Shown: piece after piece, positions 36,497 to 49,740 of the stretch
Layout of the letters: each line of letters opens with the position of its first letter
How positions within the stretch are numbered: the stretch's first letter is position 1
Assembly (NCBI GenBank): GCA_038049695.1
Contig: CP142461.1
Coordinates: 25,923,001 to 25,987,000, forward strand
Origin: Cinnamomum chago
Lineage: Eukaryota; Streptophyta; Magnoliopsida; Laurales; Lauraceae
Direction of reading: 5' to 3'
Length of the DNA: 64,000 nt
The notes under the pieces: model-generated
What the model was told of the DNA's origin: nothing
The model's database searches: none
What the model saw: only the letters and a program-made list of their open reading frames with translations
Program-made: the position numbers and the translations under genes

Positions 36497-39400
36497 GAGT
36501 ACGGCACTTGAAACTTTATTTTCTATTAAAGCTCGATCCTTGAGTTTTCTAGAAGGAGTATTTGCACCGAGGGTCGTATGAAACATATAGTATAGTGAAC
36601 AATTTCGCATAGATACATTGATTGTGTTTTCGTGCAGAGGTTTCGTACAACGCGCCCGAAGTTCGGGTTTTAGCCTTTTCAGACGTAAGACATCCTGAAG
36701 TGTTTACCAAACCCAAGATTCACATGAAACCCGTTTCAAACCGAAAAGAATCTCGAAATAACCTACAATGCGCATCTCAGCCAGAATCTCTTCAATTGGA
36801 TTTCGACGCGTAAGACTAGAGTACGACACTTGAAACCCTATTTCCTATTAAAGCCTGATCCTAGAGTTTTCTAGAAGGAGTATTTCCACCGAGGGTCGCA
36901 TGAAACACATAGTAGAGTCAACAGTTTCGCATATATACATTGATTGTGTTTTCGTGCAAAGGTTTCGTACAACGCGCCTGAAGTTCGGGTTTTAGCGTTT
37001 TCAGACGTAAAACTTCATGAAGTGTTTACCAAACCCAAGATTCACCCGACACCAGTTTCAAACCGAAAAGAATCTCGAAATAACCTACAGTGCGCATCTC
37101 AGCCCAGAATCTCTTCAATTGGATTTCGAGGCGTAAGACTAGAGTACGACACTTCAAACCCTTTTTGCTTTTAAAAATGGATCCCGTAGTTTTCTAGAAG
37201 GAGTATTTGGACCAAGAGTCGCATGAAACACATTGTAGAGTCAACAACTTCGTAAAGCTACATTCTTTGAGTTTTCATACAAACGTTCCGTATGACGCAT
37301 CCGAAGTTCGACTTTTAGCCTTTTCAGTCACAGAACTCCCTGAAGTGTTTACAAAACCCAAGATTCACCCGAAACCCGTTTTAAAACGAAAAGAATCTCG
37401 AAATAACCTACAATGCGCAACTCAGCCCCGAATCCTTTCAATTGGATTTCGAGGCGTAAGACTAGAGTACGACACTTGAAACCTTATTTTATATTAAAGC
37501 TCAATCCTAGAGTTTTCTAGAAGGAGTTTTTGCACCGAGGGTTGCGTGAAACACTTATTATAGTCAACAATTTCGCATAGATACATTGATTGTGTTTTCA
37601 GGCAAAGGTTTCGTACAACGCGCCCGAAGTTCGGGTTTAGCCTTTTCAGACGTAAAACTTCCTGAAGTGTTTACCAAACCCAAGATTCACATGTAACCCG
37701 TTTCAAACCGAAAAGAATCTCGAAATAACCTACAATGCGCAACTCAGTCCAGAATCCTTTCAATTGGATTTCGAGGCGTAAGACTAGAGTACGACACTTG
37801 AAATCTTATTTCCTATTAAAGCCCGATCCTAGAGTTTTCTAGAAAGAGTATTTTTACCGAGGGTCGTATGAAACACATAGTATAGTCAACAATTTCGCTT
37901 AGATACAATGATTGTGTTTTCGTGCAGAGGTTTCGTACAACGCGCCTGAAGTTCGGGTTTTAGCCTTTTTACACGTAAAACTTCCTAAAGCGTTTACCAA
38001 ACCCAAGATTCACCCGAAACCCGTTTCCAACCGAAAAGAATGTCGAAATAACCTACAGTGCGCATCCCAGCCCAGAATCTCTTCAATTGGATTTCAAGGC
38101 GTAAGACTAGACTACGACACTTAAAACCCTTTTTTCTTTTAAAACTCGATCCCGGAGTTTTCTAGAAGGAGTATTTGGACCGAGAGTCGCTTGAAACACA
38201 TAGTTGAGTCAACAACTTCGTAAAGCTCCATTGATTGAGTTTTCGTACAGAAGTTCCGTACGACTCTTCCGAAGTTCGACCTTTAGCCTTTTTAGTCGCA
38301 GAACTCCCTGAAGTGTTTACCAAACCCAAGATTCACCCGAAACCCGTTTCAAACCGAAAAGAATGCCGAAATAACCTACAATGCACAACTCAGCCCAGAA
38401 TCCTTTCAATTGGATTTCGAGGCGTAAGACTAGAGAACGACCCTTGAATCCTTATTTTCTATTAAAGCTCGATCCTGGAGTTTTCTAGATGGAGTATTTG
38501 CACCGAGAGTCGAATGAAACACATAGTATAGTCAACAATTTAACATAATTACATTGATTGTGTTTTCGTGCAGAGGTTTCGTACAACTCGCTGAAGTTCG
38601 GGTTTTAGCCTTTTCAGACGTAAAACTTCCTGAAGTGTTTACCAAACCCAAGATTCACCCGAAACCCGTTTCAAACCGAAAAGAATATCGAATTAACCAA
38701 CAATGCGCATCTCAGCCCAGAATCTTTTCAATTGGATTTCGAGACGTAAGACTAGAGTACGACACTTGAAACCCTTTTTTCTTTTAAAACTCGATCCCGG
38801 AGTTTTCTAGAAGAGGTATTTGGACCGAGAGTCGCAAGAAACACATACTAGAGTTAACAACTTCGTAAAGCTACATTGATTGAGTTTTCCTACAGAAGTT
38901 CCGTACGACGCTTCCGAAGTTCGACTTTTTAGCCTTTTCAGTCCCAAAATTCCCTGAAGTGTTTACCAAACCCAAGATTCACCCGAAAGCATTTTCAAAC
39001 TGAAAAGAATCTCGAAATAACCTACAAGGCGCAACTCAGCCCAGAATCATTTCAATTGGATTTCGGGGCGTAAAACTAGAGTACAACACTTGAAACCTTA
39101 TTTTCTATTAAAGCTCGATCCTAGAGTTCTCTAAAAGGAGTATTTGCACCGAGGGTCGCATGAAACACATAGTATAGTCAACAATTTCGCATAGATACAT
39201 TGATTGTGTTTTCGTGCAGAGGTTTCGTACAACGCGCTCGAAGTTCTAGTTTTAGCCGTTTCAATCGTAAAACTTCCTACAGTATTTCCCAAACCCAAGA
39301 TTCACCCGAAACCCATTTCAAGCCGAAAAGAATCTCGAAATAACCTATAATGCGCAACGCAGCCCAGAATCTCTTCAATTGGATTTCGAGGCGTAAGACT

Positions 39401-39725
39401 AGAGTACGACACTTGAAACCCTTTTTTCTTTTAAAACTCGATCGCGGAGTTTTCTAGAAGGAGTATTTGGACCGAGGGTCGCATGAAACACATAGTAGAG
39501 TCAAAAACTTCGTAAAGCTACATTGATTGAGTTTTCATACAGAAGTTCTGTACGATGCCTCCGAAGTTCGACTTTTAGCGTTTTCTAGAGGCAGAACTCC
39601 CTGAAGTGTTTACCAAACCCAAGATTCACCCGAAACCCGTTTCAAACCGAAATGAATCTCGAAATAACCTACAATGCGCAACTCAGACCACAATCCTTTC
39701 AATAGGATTTCGAGGCGTAAGACTA
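36497..39725 (+). repeat. HOR unit U12, canonical 10-mer, mosaic (3229 bp)
   Basis: Canonical order. F-H follow U10/U11 (GACCCTTGAATCC, CTCGCTGAAG, ACATACTAGAG), whereas J follows U13 (GGACCGAGGGTCGC, GATGCCTCCG) and I has GAAACACATAG. G also shares GTCAACAATTTAAC with U13. Private: ACACTTCAAACC at the start of C near 37153, GAAAGAGTATT in E near 37844 and ATGCACAACTC in F near 38394. Confidence 0.95.
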
Positions 39726-42700
39726 GAGTACGGCACTTGAAACTTTATTTTCTATTAAAGCTCGATCCTTGAGTTTTCTAGAAGGAGTATTTGCACCGAG
39801 GGTCGTATGAAACATATAGTATAGTGAACAATTTCGCATAGATACATTGATTGTGTTTTCGTGCAGAGGTTTCGTACAACGCGCCCGAAGTTCGGGTTTT
39901 AGCCTTTTCAGACGTAAGACATCCTGAAGTGTTTACCAAACCCAAGATTCACATGAAACCCGTTTCAAACCGAAAAGAATCTCGAAATAACCTACAATGC
40001 GCATCTCAGCCAGAATCTCTTCAATTGGATTTCGACGCGTAAGACTAGAGTACGACACTTGAAACCCTATTTCCTATTAAAGCCCGATCCTAGAGTTTTC
40101 TAGAAGGAGTATTTCCACCGAGGGTCGCATGAAACACATAGTAGAGTCAACAGTTTCGCATATATACATTGATTGTGTTTTCGTGCAAAGGTTTCGTACA
40201 ACGCGCCTGAAGTTCGGGTTTTTGCGTTTTCAGACGTAAAACTTCATGAAGTGTTTACCAAACCCAAGATTCACCCGACACCAGTTTCAAACCGAAAAGA
40301 ATCTCGAAATAACCTACAGTGCGCATCTCAGCCCAGTATCTCTTCAATTGGATTTCGAGGCGTAAGACTAGAGTACGACACTTGAAACCCTTTTTTCTTT
40401 TAAAAATGGATCCCGTAGTTTTCTAGAAGGAGTATTTGGACCAAGAGTCGCATGAAACACATTGTAGAGTCAACAACTTCGTAAAGCTACATTCTTTGAG
40501 TTTTCATACAAACGTTCCGTATGACGCATCCGAAGTTCGACTTTTAGCCTTTTCAGTCACAGAACTCCCTGAAGTGTTTACAAAACCCAAGATTCACCCG
40601 AAACCCGTTTTAAAACGAAAAGAATCTCGAAATAACCTACAATGCGCAACTCAGCCCCGAATCCTTTCAATTGGATTTCGAGGCGTAAGACTAGAGTACG
40701 ACACTTGAAACCTTATTTTATATTAAAGCTCAATCCTAGAGTTTTCCAGAAGGAGTTTTTGCACCGAGGGTTGCGTGAAACACTTATTATAGTCAACAAT
40801 TTCGCATAGATACATTGATTGTGTTTTCAGGCAAAGGTTTCGTACAACGCGCCCGAAGTTCGGGTTTAGCCTTTTCAGACGTAAAACTTCCTGAAGTGTT
40901 TACCAAACCCAAGATTCACATGTAACCCGTTTCAAACCAAAAAGAATCTCGAAATAACCTACAATGCGCAACTCAGTCCAGAATCCTTTCAATTGGATTT
41001 CGAGGCGTAAGACTAGAGTACGACACTTGAAATCTTATTTCCTATTAAAGCCCGATCCTAGAGTTTTCTAGAAGGAGTATTTTTACCGAGGGTCGTATGA
41101 AACACATAGTATAGTCAACAATTTTCGCTTAGATACAATGATTGTGTTTTCGTGCAGAGGTTTCGTACAACGCGCCCGAAGTTCGGGTTTTAGCCTTTTT
41201 ACACGTAAAACTTCCTAAAGCGTTTACCAAACCCAAGATTCACCCGAAACCCGTTTCCAACCGAAAAGAATGTCGAAATAACCTACAGTGCGCATCCCAG
41301 CCCAGAATCTCTTCAATTGGATTTCAAGGCGTAAGACTAGACTACGACACTTAAAACCCTTTTTTCTTTTAAAACTCGATCCCGGAGTTTTCTAGAAGGA
41401 GTATTTGGACCGAGAGTCGCTTGAAACACATAGTTGAGTCAACAACTTCGTAAAGCTCCATTGATTGAGTTTTCGTACAGAAGTTCCGTACGACTCTTCC
41501 GAAGTTCGACCTTTAGCCTTTTTAGTCGCAGAACTCCCTGAAGTGTTTACCAAACCCAAGATTCACCCGAAACCCGTTTCAAACCGAAAAGAATGCCGAA
41601 ATAACCTACAATGCGCAACTCAGCCCAGAATCCTTTCAATTGGATTTCGAGGCGTAAGACTAGAGAACGACGCTTGAATCCTTATTTTCTATTAAAGCTC
41701 GATCCTGGAGTTTTCTAGATGGAGTATTTGCACCGAGAGTCGAATGAAACACATAGTATAGTCAACAATTTAACATAATTTCATTGATTGTGTTTTCGTG
41801 CAGAGGTTTCGTACAACTCGCTCGAAGTTCGGGTTTTAGCCTTTTCAGACGTAAAACTTCCTGTAGTGTTTACCAAACCCAAGATTCACCCGAAACCCGT
41901 TTCAAACCGAAAAGAATATCGAATTAACCAACAATGCGCATCTCAGCCCAGAATCTTTTCAATTGGATTTCGAGACGTAAGACTAGAGTACGACACTTGA
42001 AACGCTTTTTTCTTTTAAAACTCGATCCCGGAGTTTTCTAGAAGAGGTATTTGGACCGAGAGTCGCAAGAAACACATAGTAGAGTTAACAACTTCGTAAA
42101 GCTACATTGATTGAGTTTTCCTACAGAAGTTCCGTACGACGCTTCCGAAGTTCGACTTTTTAGCCTTTTCAGTCCCAAAATTCCCTGAAGTGTTTACCAA
42201 ACCCAAGATTCACCCGAAAGCATTTTCAAACTGAAAAGAATCTCGAAATAACCTACAAGGCGCAACTCAGCCCAGAATCATTTCAATTGGATTTCGGGGC
42301 GTAAAACTAGAGTACAACACTTGAAACCTTATTTTCTATTAAAGCTCGATCCTAGAGTTCTCTAAAAGGAGTATTTGCACCGAGGGTCGCATGAAACACA
42401 TAGTATAGTCAACAATTTCGCATAGATACATTGATTGTGTTTTCGTGCAGAGGTTTCGTACAACGCGCTCGAAGTTCTAGTTTTAGCCGTTTCAATCGTA
42501 AAACTTCCTACAGTATTTCCCAAACCCAAGATTCACCCGAAACCCATTTCAAGCCGAAAAGAATCTCGAAATAACCTATAATGCGCAACGCAGCCCAGAA
42601 TCTCTTCAATTGGATTTCGAGGCGTAAGACTAGAGTACGACACTTGAAACCCTTTTTTCTTTTAAAACTCGATCGCGGAGTTTTCTAGAAGGAGTATTTG

Positions 42701-42956
42701 GACCGAGGGTCGCATGAAACACATAGTAGAGTCAAAAACTTCGTAAAGCTACATTGATTGAGTTTTCATACAGAAGTTCTGTACGATGCCTCCGAAGTTC
42801 GACTTTTAGCGTTTTCTGGAGGCAGAACTCCCTGAAGTGTTTACCAAACCCAAGATTCACCCGAAACCCGTTTCAAACCGAAATGAATCTCGAAATAACC
42901 TACAATGCGCAACTCAGACCACAATCCTTTCAATAGGATTTCGAGGCGTAAGACTA
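39726..42956 (+). repeat. HOR unit U13, canonical 10-mer, first with the E T-insertion (3231 bp)
   Basis: Canonical order. E carries ACAATTTTCGC for the first time in the window. Private or restricted: GGGTTTTTGCG and CCCAGTATCTC in B, AACGACGCTTGAATCC at the F/G border, TAATTTCATTG and CCTGTAGTG in G. B has AAAGCCCGATCC, shared with the B-derived head in U14. Confidence 0.96.
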
Positions 42957-44572
42957 GAGTACGGCACTTGAAACTTTATTTTCTATTAAAGCTCGATCCT
43001 TGAGTTTTCTAGAAGGAGTATTTGCACCGAGGGTCGTATGAAACATATAGTATAGTGAACAATTTGGCATAGATACATTGATTGTGTTTTCGTGCAGAGG
43101 TTTCGTACAACGCGCCCGAAGTTCGGGTTTTAGCCTTTTCAGACGTAAGACATCCTGAAGTGTTGACCAAACCCAAGATTCACATGAAACCCGTTTCAAA
43201 CCGAAAAGAATCTCGAAATAACCTACAATGCGCATCTCAGCCAGAATCTCTTCAATTGGATTTCGACGCGTAAGACTAGAGTACGACACTTGAAACCCTA
43301 TTTCCTATTAAAGCCCGATCCTAGAGTTTTCTAGAAGGAGTATTTCCACCGAGGGTCGCATGAAACACATAGTAGAGTCAACAATTTTCGCTTAGATACA
43401 ATGATTGTGTTTTCGTGCAGAGGTTTCGTACAACGCGCCCGAAGTTCGGGTTTTAGCGTTTTTACACGTAAAACTTCCTAAAGCGTTTACCAAACCCAAG
43501 ATTCACCCGAAACCCGTTTCCAACCGAAAAGAATGTCGAAATAACCTACAGTGCGCATCCCAGCCCAGAATCTCTTCAATTGGATTTCAAGGCGTAAGAC
43601 TAGACTACGACACTTAAAACCCTTTTTTCTTTTAAAACTCGATCCCGGAGTTTTCTAGAAGGAGTATTTGGACCGAGAGTCGCTTGAAACACATAGTTGA
43701 GTCAACAACTTCGTAAAGCTCCATTGATTGAGTTTTCGTACAGAAGTTCCGTACGACTCTTCCGAAGTTCGACCTTTAGCCTTTTTAGTCGCAGAACTCC
43801 CTGAAGTGTTTACCAAACCCAAGATTCACCCGAAACCCGTTTCAAACCGAAAAGAATGCCGAAATAACCTACAATGCGCAACTCAGCCCAGAATCCTTTC
43901 AATTGGATTTCGAGGCGTAAGACTAGAGAACGACACTTGAATCCTTATTTTCTATTAAAGCTCGATCCTGGAGTTTTCTAGATGGAGTATTTGCACCGAA
44001 AGTCGAATGAAACACATAGTATAGTCAGCAATTTAACATAATTACATTGATTGTGTTTTCGTGCAGAGGTTTCGTACAACTCGCTCGAAGTTCGGGTTTT
44101 AGCCTTTTCAGACGTAAAACTTCCTGAAGTGTTTACCAAACCCAAGATTCACCCGAAACCCGTTTCAAACCGAAAAGAATATCGAATTAACCAACAATGC
44201 GCATCTCAGCCCAGAATCTTTTCAATTGGATTTCGAGACGTAAGACTAGAGTACGACACTTGAAACGCTTTTTTCTTTTAAAACTCGATCCCGGAGTTTT
44301 CTAGAAGAGGTATTTGGACCGAGAGTCGCAAGAAACACATAGTAGAGTTAACAACTTCGTAAAGCTACATTGATTGAGTTTTCCTACAGAAGTTCCGTAT
44401 GACGCTTCCGAAGTTCGACTTTTTAGCCTTTTCAGTCCCAAAATTCCCTGAAGTGTTTACCAAACCCAAGATTCACCCGAAAGCATTTTCAAACTGAAAA
44501 GAATCTCGAAATAACCTACAAGGCGCAACTCAGCCCAGAATCATTTCAATTGGATTTCGGGGCGTAAAACTA
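42957..44572 (+). repeat. HOR unit U14, contracted 5-mer (1616 bp)
   Basis: Order A-(B/E)-F-G-H, followed directly by the I/A hybrid that opens U15. Three monomers are lost by exchange between B and E, and two more at the I/A junction. G carries CACCGAAAGTCG, a marker confined to U14-U18. Private: AATTTGGCATAG and GTGTTGACC in A, and CCGTATGACG in H. Confidence 0.95.
43279..43602 (+). repeat. Hybrid monomer B/E, crossover junction in U14
   Basis: It starts as B (GAAACCCTATTTCC, TATTTCCACCGAG, AGTAGAGTCAAC) and becomes E at ACAATTTTCGCTTAG. The B-specific G is at 43375 and the first E-specific base is at 43384, so the exchange lies within about 8 bp. A lone B-like base remains downstream at 43458 (TTTTAGCGTTTTTACAC), suggesting mismatch repair patchiness or an independent mutation. 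Confidence 0.92.
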
Positions 44573-44894
44573 GAGTACAACACTTGAAACCTTATTTTCT
44601 ATTAAAGCTCGATCCTTGAGTTTTCTAGAAGGAGTATTTGCACCGAGGGTCGTATGAAACATATAGTATAGTGAACAATTTCGCATAGATACATTGATTG
44701 TGTTTTCGTGCAGAGGTTTCGTACAACGCGCCCGAAGTTCGGGTTTTAGCCTTTTCAGACGTAAGACATCCTGAAGTGTTTACCAAACCCAAGATTCACA
44801 TGAAACCCGTTTCAAACCGAAAAGAATCTCGAAATAACCTACAATGCGCATCTCAGCCAGAATCTCTTCAATTGGATTTCGACGCGTAAGACTA
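44573..44894 (+). repeat. Hybrid monomer I/A, crossover junction (first copy)
   Basis: It starts with the I bases GAGTACAACAC and GAAACCTTATT, then switches to A at GATCCTTGAG and stays A to GACGCGTAAG. The last I-specific base is 44591 and the first A-specific base is 44617. Identical junctions open U16 (47157), U17 (49741) and U18 (52325), so one crossover was later copied. Confidence 0.94.
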
Positions 44895-47156
44895 GAGTAC
44901 GACACTTGAAACCCTATTTCCTATTAAAGCCTGATCCTAGAGTTTTCTAGAAGGAGTATTTCCACCGAGGGTCGCATGAAACACATAGTAGAGTCAACAG
45001 TTTCGCATATATACATTGATTGTGTTTTCGTGCAAAGGTTTCGTACAACGCGCCTGAAGTTCGGGTTTTAGCGTTTTCAGACGTAAAACTTCATGAAGTG
45101 TTTACCAAACCCAAGATTCACCCGACACCAGTTTCAAACCGAAAAGAATCTCGAAATAACCTACAGTGCGCATCTCAGCCCAGAATCTCTTCAATTGGAT
45201 TTCGAGGCGTAAGACTAGAGTACGACACTTGAAACCCTTTTTTCTTTTAAAAATGGATCCCGTAGTTTTCTAGAAGGAGTATTTGGACCAAGAGTCGCAT
45301 GAAACACATTGTAGAGTCAACAACTTCGTAAAGCTACATTCTTTGAGTTTTCATACAAACGTTCCGTATGACGCATCCGAAGTTCGACTTTTAGCCTTTT
45401 CAGTCACAGAACTCCCTGAAGTGTTTACAAAACCCAAGATTCACCCGAAACCCGTTTTAAAACGAAAAGAATCTCGAAATAACCTACAATGCGCAACTCA
45501 GCCCCGAATCCTTTCAATTGGATTTCGAGGCGTAAGACTAGAGTACGACACTTGAAACCTTATTTTATATTAAAGCTCAATCCTAGAGTTTTCTAGAAGG
45601 AGTTTTTGCACCGAGGGTTGCGTGAAACACTTATTATAGTCAACAATTTCGCATAGATACATTGATTGTGTTTTCAGGCAAAGGTTTCGTACAACGCGCC
45701 CGAAGTTCGGGTTTAGCCTTTTCAGACGTAAAACTTCCTGAAGTGTTTACCAAACCCAAGATTCACATGTAACCCGTTTCAAACCGAAAAGAATCTCGAA
45801 ATAACCTACAATGCGCAACTCAGTCCAGAATCCTTTCAATTGGATTTCGAGGCGTAAGACTAGAGTACGACACTTGAAATCTTATTTCCTATTAAAGCCC
45901 GATCCTAGAGTTTTCTAGAAGGAGTATTTTTACCGAGGGTCGTATGAAACACATAGTATAGTCAACAATTTTCGCTTAGATACAATGATTGTGTTTTCGT
46001 GCAGAGGTTTCGTACAACGCGCCCGAAGTTCGGGTTTTAGCCTTTTTACACGTAAAACTTCCTAAAGCGTTTACCAAACCCAAGATTCACCCGAAACCCG
46101 TTTCCAACCGAAAAGAATGTCGAAATAACCTACAGTGCGCATCCCAGCCCAGAATCTCTTCAATTGGATTTCAAGGCGTAAGACTAGACTACGACACTTA
46201 AAACCCTTTTTTCTTTTAAAACTCGATCCCGGAGTTTTCTAGAAGGAGTATTTGGACCGAGAGTCGCTTGAAACACATAGTTGAGTCAACAACTTCGTAA
46301 AGCTCCATTGATTGAGTTTTCGTACAGAAGTTCCGTACGACTCTTCCGAAGTTCGACCTTTAGCCTTTTTAGTCGCAGAACTCCCTGAAGTGTTTACCAA
46401 ACCCAAGATTCACCCGAAACCCGTTTCAAACCGAAAAGAATGCCGAAATAACCTACAATGCGCAACTCAGCCCAGAATCCTTTCAATTGGATTTCGAGGC
46501 GTAAGACTAGAGAACGACACTTGAATCCTTATTTTCTATTAAAGCTCGATCCTGGAGTTTTCTAGATGGAGTATTTGCACCGAAAGTCGAATGAAACACA
46601 TAGTATAGTCAGCAATTTAACATAATTACATTGATTGTGTTTTCGTGCAGAGGTTTCGTACAACTCGCTCGAAGTTCGGGTTTTAGCCTTTTCAGACGTA
46701 AAACTTCCTGAAGTGTTTACCAAACCCAAGATTCACCCGAAACCCGTTTCAAACCGAAAAGAATATCGAATTAACCAACAATGCGCATCTCAGCCCAGAA
46801 TCTTTTCAATTGGATTTCGAGACGTAAGACTAGAGTACGACACTTGAAACGCTTTTTTCTTTTAAAACTCGATCCCGGAGTTTTCTAGAAGAGGTATTTG
46901 GACCGAGAGTCGCAAGAAACACATAGTAGAGTTAACAACTTCGTAAAGCTACATTGATTGAGTTTTCCTACAGAAGTTCCGTACGACGCTTCCGAAGTTC
47001 GACTTTTTAGCCTTTTCAGTCCCAAAATTCCCTGAAGTGTTTACCAAACCCAAGATTCACCCGAAAGCATTTTCAAACTGAAAAGAATCTCGAAATAACC
47101 TACAAGGCGCAACTCAGCCCAGAATCATTTCAATTGGATTTCGGGGCGTAAAACTA
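44573..47156 (+). repeat. HOR unit U15, 8-mer lacking I and J (2584 bp)
   Basis: Order (I/A)-B-C-D-E-F-G-H. It is the first of three consecutive units with this structure. G has CACCGAAAGTCG and E has the T insertion. Confidence 0.96.
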
Positions 47157-49740
47157 GAGTACAACACTTGAAACCTTATTTTCTATTAAAGCTCGATCCT
47201 TGAGTTTTCTAGAAGGAGTATTTGCACCGAGGGTCGTATGAAACATATAGTATAGTGAACAATTTCGCATAGATACATTGATTGTGTTTTCGTGCAGAGG
47301 TTTCGTACAACGCGCCCGAAGTTCGGGTTTTAGCCTTTTCAGACGTAAGACATCCTGAAGTGTTTACCAAACCCAAGATTCACATGAAACCCGTTTCAAA
47401 CCGAAAAGAATCTCGAAATAACCTACAATGCGCATCTCAGCCAGAATCTCTTCAATTGGATTTCGACGCGTAAGACTAGAGTACGACACTTGAAACCCTA
47501 TTTCCTATTAAAGCCTGATCCTAGAGTTTTCTAGAAGGAGTATTTCCACCGAGGGTCGCATGAAACACATAGTAGAGTCAACAGTTTCGCATATATACAT
47601 TGATTGTGTTTTCGTGCAAAGGTTTCGTACAACGCGCCTGAAGTTCGGGTTTTAGCGTTTTCAGACGTAAAACTTCATGAAGTGTTTACCAAACCCAAGA
47701 TTCACCCGACACCAGTTTCAAACCGAAAAGAATCTCGAAATAACCTACAGTGCGCATCTCAGCCCAGAATCTCTTCAATTGGATTTCGAGGCGTAAGACT
47801 AGAGTACGACACTTGAAACCCTTTTTTCTTTTAAAAATGGATCCCGTAGTTTTCTAGAAGGAGTATTTGGACCAAGAGTCGCATGAAACACATTGTAGAG
47901 TCAACAACTTCGTAAAGCTACATTCTTTGAGTTTTCATACAAACGTTCCGTATGACGCATCCGAAGTTCGACTTTTAGCCTTTTCAGTCACAGAACTCCC
48001 TGAAGTGTTTACAAAACCCAAGATTCACCCGAAACCCGTTTTAAAACGAAAAGAATCTCGAAATAACCTACAATGCGCAACTCAGCCCCGAATCCTTTCA
48101 ATTGGATTTCGAGGCGTAAGACTAGAGTACGACACTTGAAACCTTATTTTATATTAAAGCTCAATCCTAGAGTTTTCTAGAAGGAGTTTTTGCACCGAGG
48201 GTTGCGTGAAACACTTATTATAGTCAACAATTTCGCATAGATACATTGATTGTGTTTTCAGGCAAAGGTTTCGTACAACGCGCCCGAAGTTCGGGTTTAG
48301 CCTTTTCAGACGTAAAACTTCCTGAAGTGTTTACCAAACCCAAGATTCACATGTAACCCGTTTCAAACCGAAAAGAATCTCGAAATAACCTACAATGCGC
48401 AACTCAGTCCAGAATCCTTTCAATTGGATTTCGAGGCGTAAGACTAGAGTACGACACTTGAAATCTTATTTCCTATTAAAGCCCGATCCTAGAGTTTTCT
48501 AGAAGGAGTATTTTTACCGAGGGTCGTATGAAACACATAGTATAGTCAACAATTTTCGCTTAGATACAATGATTGTGTTTTCGTGCAGAGGTTTCGTACA
48601 ACGCGCCCGAAGTTCGGGTTTTAGCCTTTTTACACGTAAAACTTCCTAAAGCGTTTACCAAACCCAAGATTCACCCGAAACCCGTTTCCAACCGAAAAGA
48701 ATGTCGAAATAACCTACAGTGCGCATCCCAGCCCAGAATCTCTTCAATTGGATTTCAAGGCGTAAGACTAGACTACGACACTTAAAACCCTTTTTTCTTT
48801 TAAAACTCGATCCCGGAGTTTTCTAGAAGGAGTATTTGGACCGAGAGTCGCTTGAAACACATAGTTGAGTCAACAACTTCGTAAAGCTCCATTGATTGAG
48901 TTTTCGTACAGAAGTTCCGTACGACTCTTCCGAAGTTCGACCTTTAGCCTTTTTAGTCGCAGAACTCCCTGAAGTGTTTACCAAACCCAAGATTCACCCG
49001 AAACCCGTTTCAAACCGAAAAGAATGCCGAAATAACCTACAATGCGCAACTCAGCCCAGAATCCTTTCAATTGGATTTCGAGGCGTAAGACTAGAGAACG
49101 ACACTTGAATCCTTATTTTCTATTAAAGCTCGATCCTGGAGTTTTCTAGATGGAGTATTTGCACCGAAAGTCGAATGAAACACATAGTATAGTCAGCAAT
49201 TTAACATAATTACATTGATTGTGTTTTCGTGCAGAGGTTTCGTACAACTCGCTCGAAGTTCGGGTTTTAGCCTTTTCAGACGTAAAACTTCCTGAAGTGT
49301 TTACCAAACCCAAGATTCACCCGAAACCCGTTTCAAACCGAAAAGAATATCGAATTAACCAACAATGCGCATCTCAGCCCAGAATCTTTTCAATTGGATT
49401 TCGAGACGTAAGACTAGAGTACGACACTTGAAACGCTTTTTTCTTTTAAAACTCGATCCCGGAGTTTTCTAGAAGAGGTATTTGGACCGAGAGTCGCAAG
49501 AAACACATAGTAGAGTTAACAACTTCGTAAAGCTACATTGATTGAGTTTTCCTACAGAAGTTCCGTACGACGCTTCCGAAGTTCGACTTTTTAGCCTTTT
49601 CAGTCCCAAAATTCCCTGAAGTGTTTACCAAACCCAAGATTCACCCGAAAGCATTTTCAAACTGAAAAGAATCTCGAAATAACCTACAAGGCGCAACTCA
49701 GCCCAGAATCATTTCAATTGGATTTCGGGGCGTAAAACTA
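47157..49740 (+). repeat. HOR unit U16, 8-mer lacking I and J (2584 bp)
   Basis: Same order and markers as U15, with no clear private difference found by eye. It opens with the I/A hybrid at 47157-47478. Confidence 0.96.

Noticed and set aside
42954-43289. Minus-strand open frames up to 111 codons (for example 42954-43289, 51239-51574, 28474-28722)
   Set aside because: They appear only where a private base change or a one-base indel happens to remove a stop in an ordinary monomer. They are absent from nearly identical neighbouring units.
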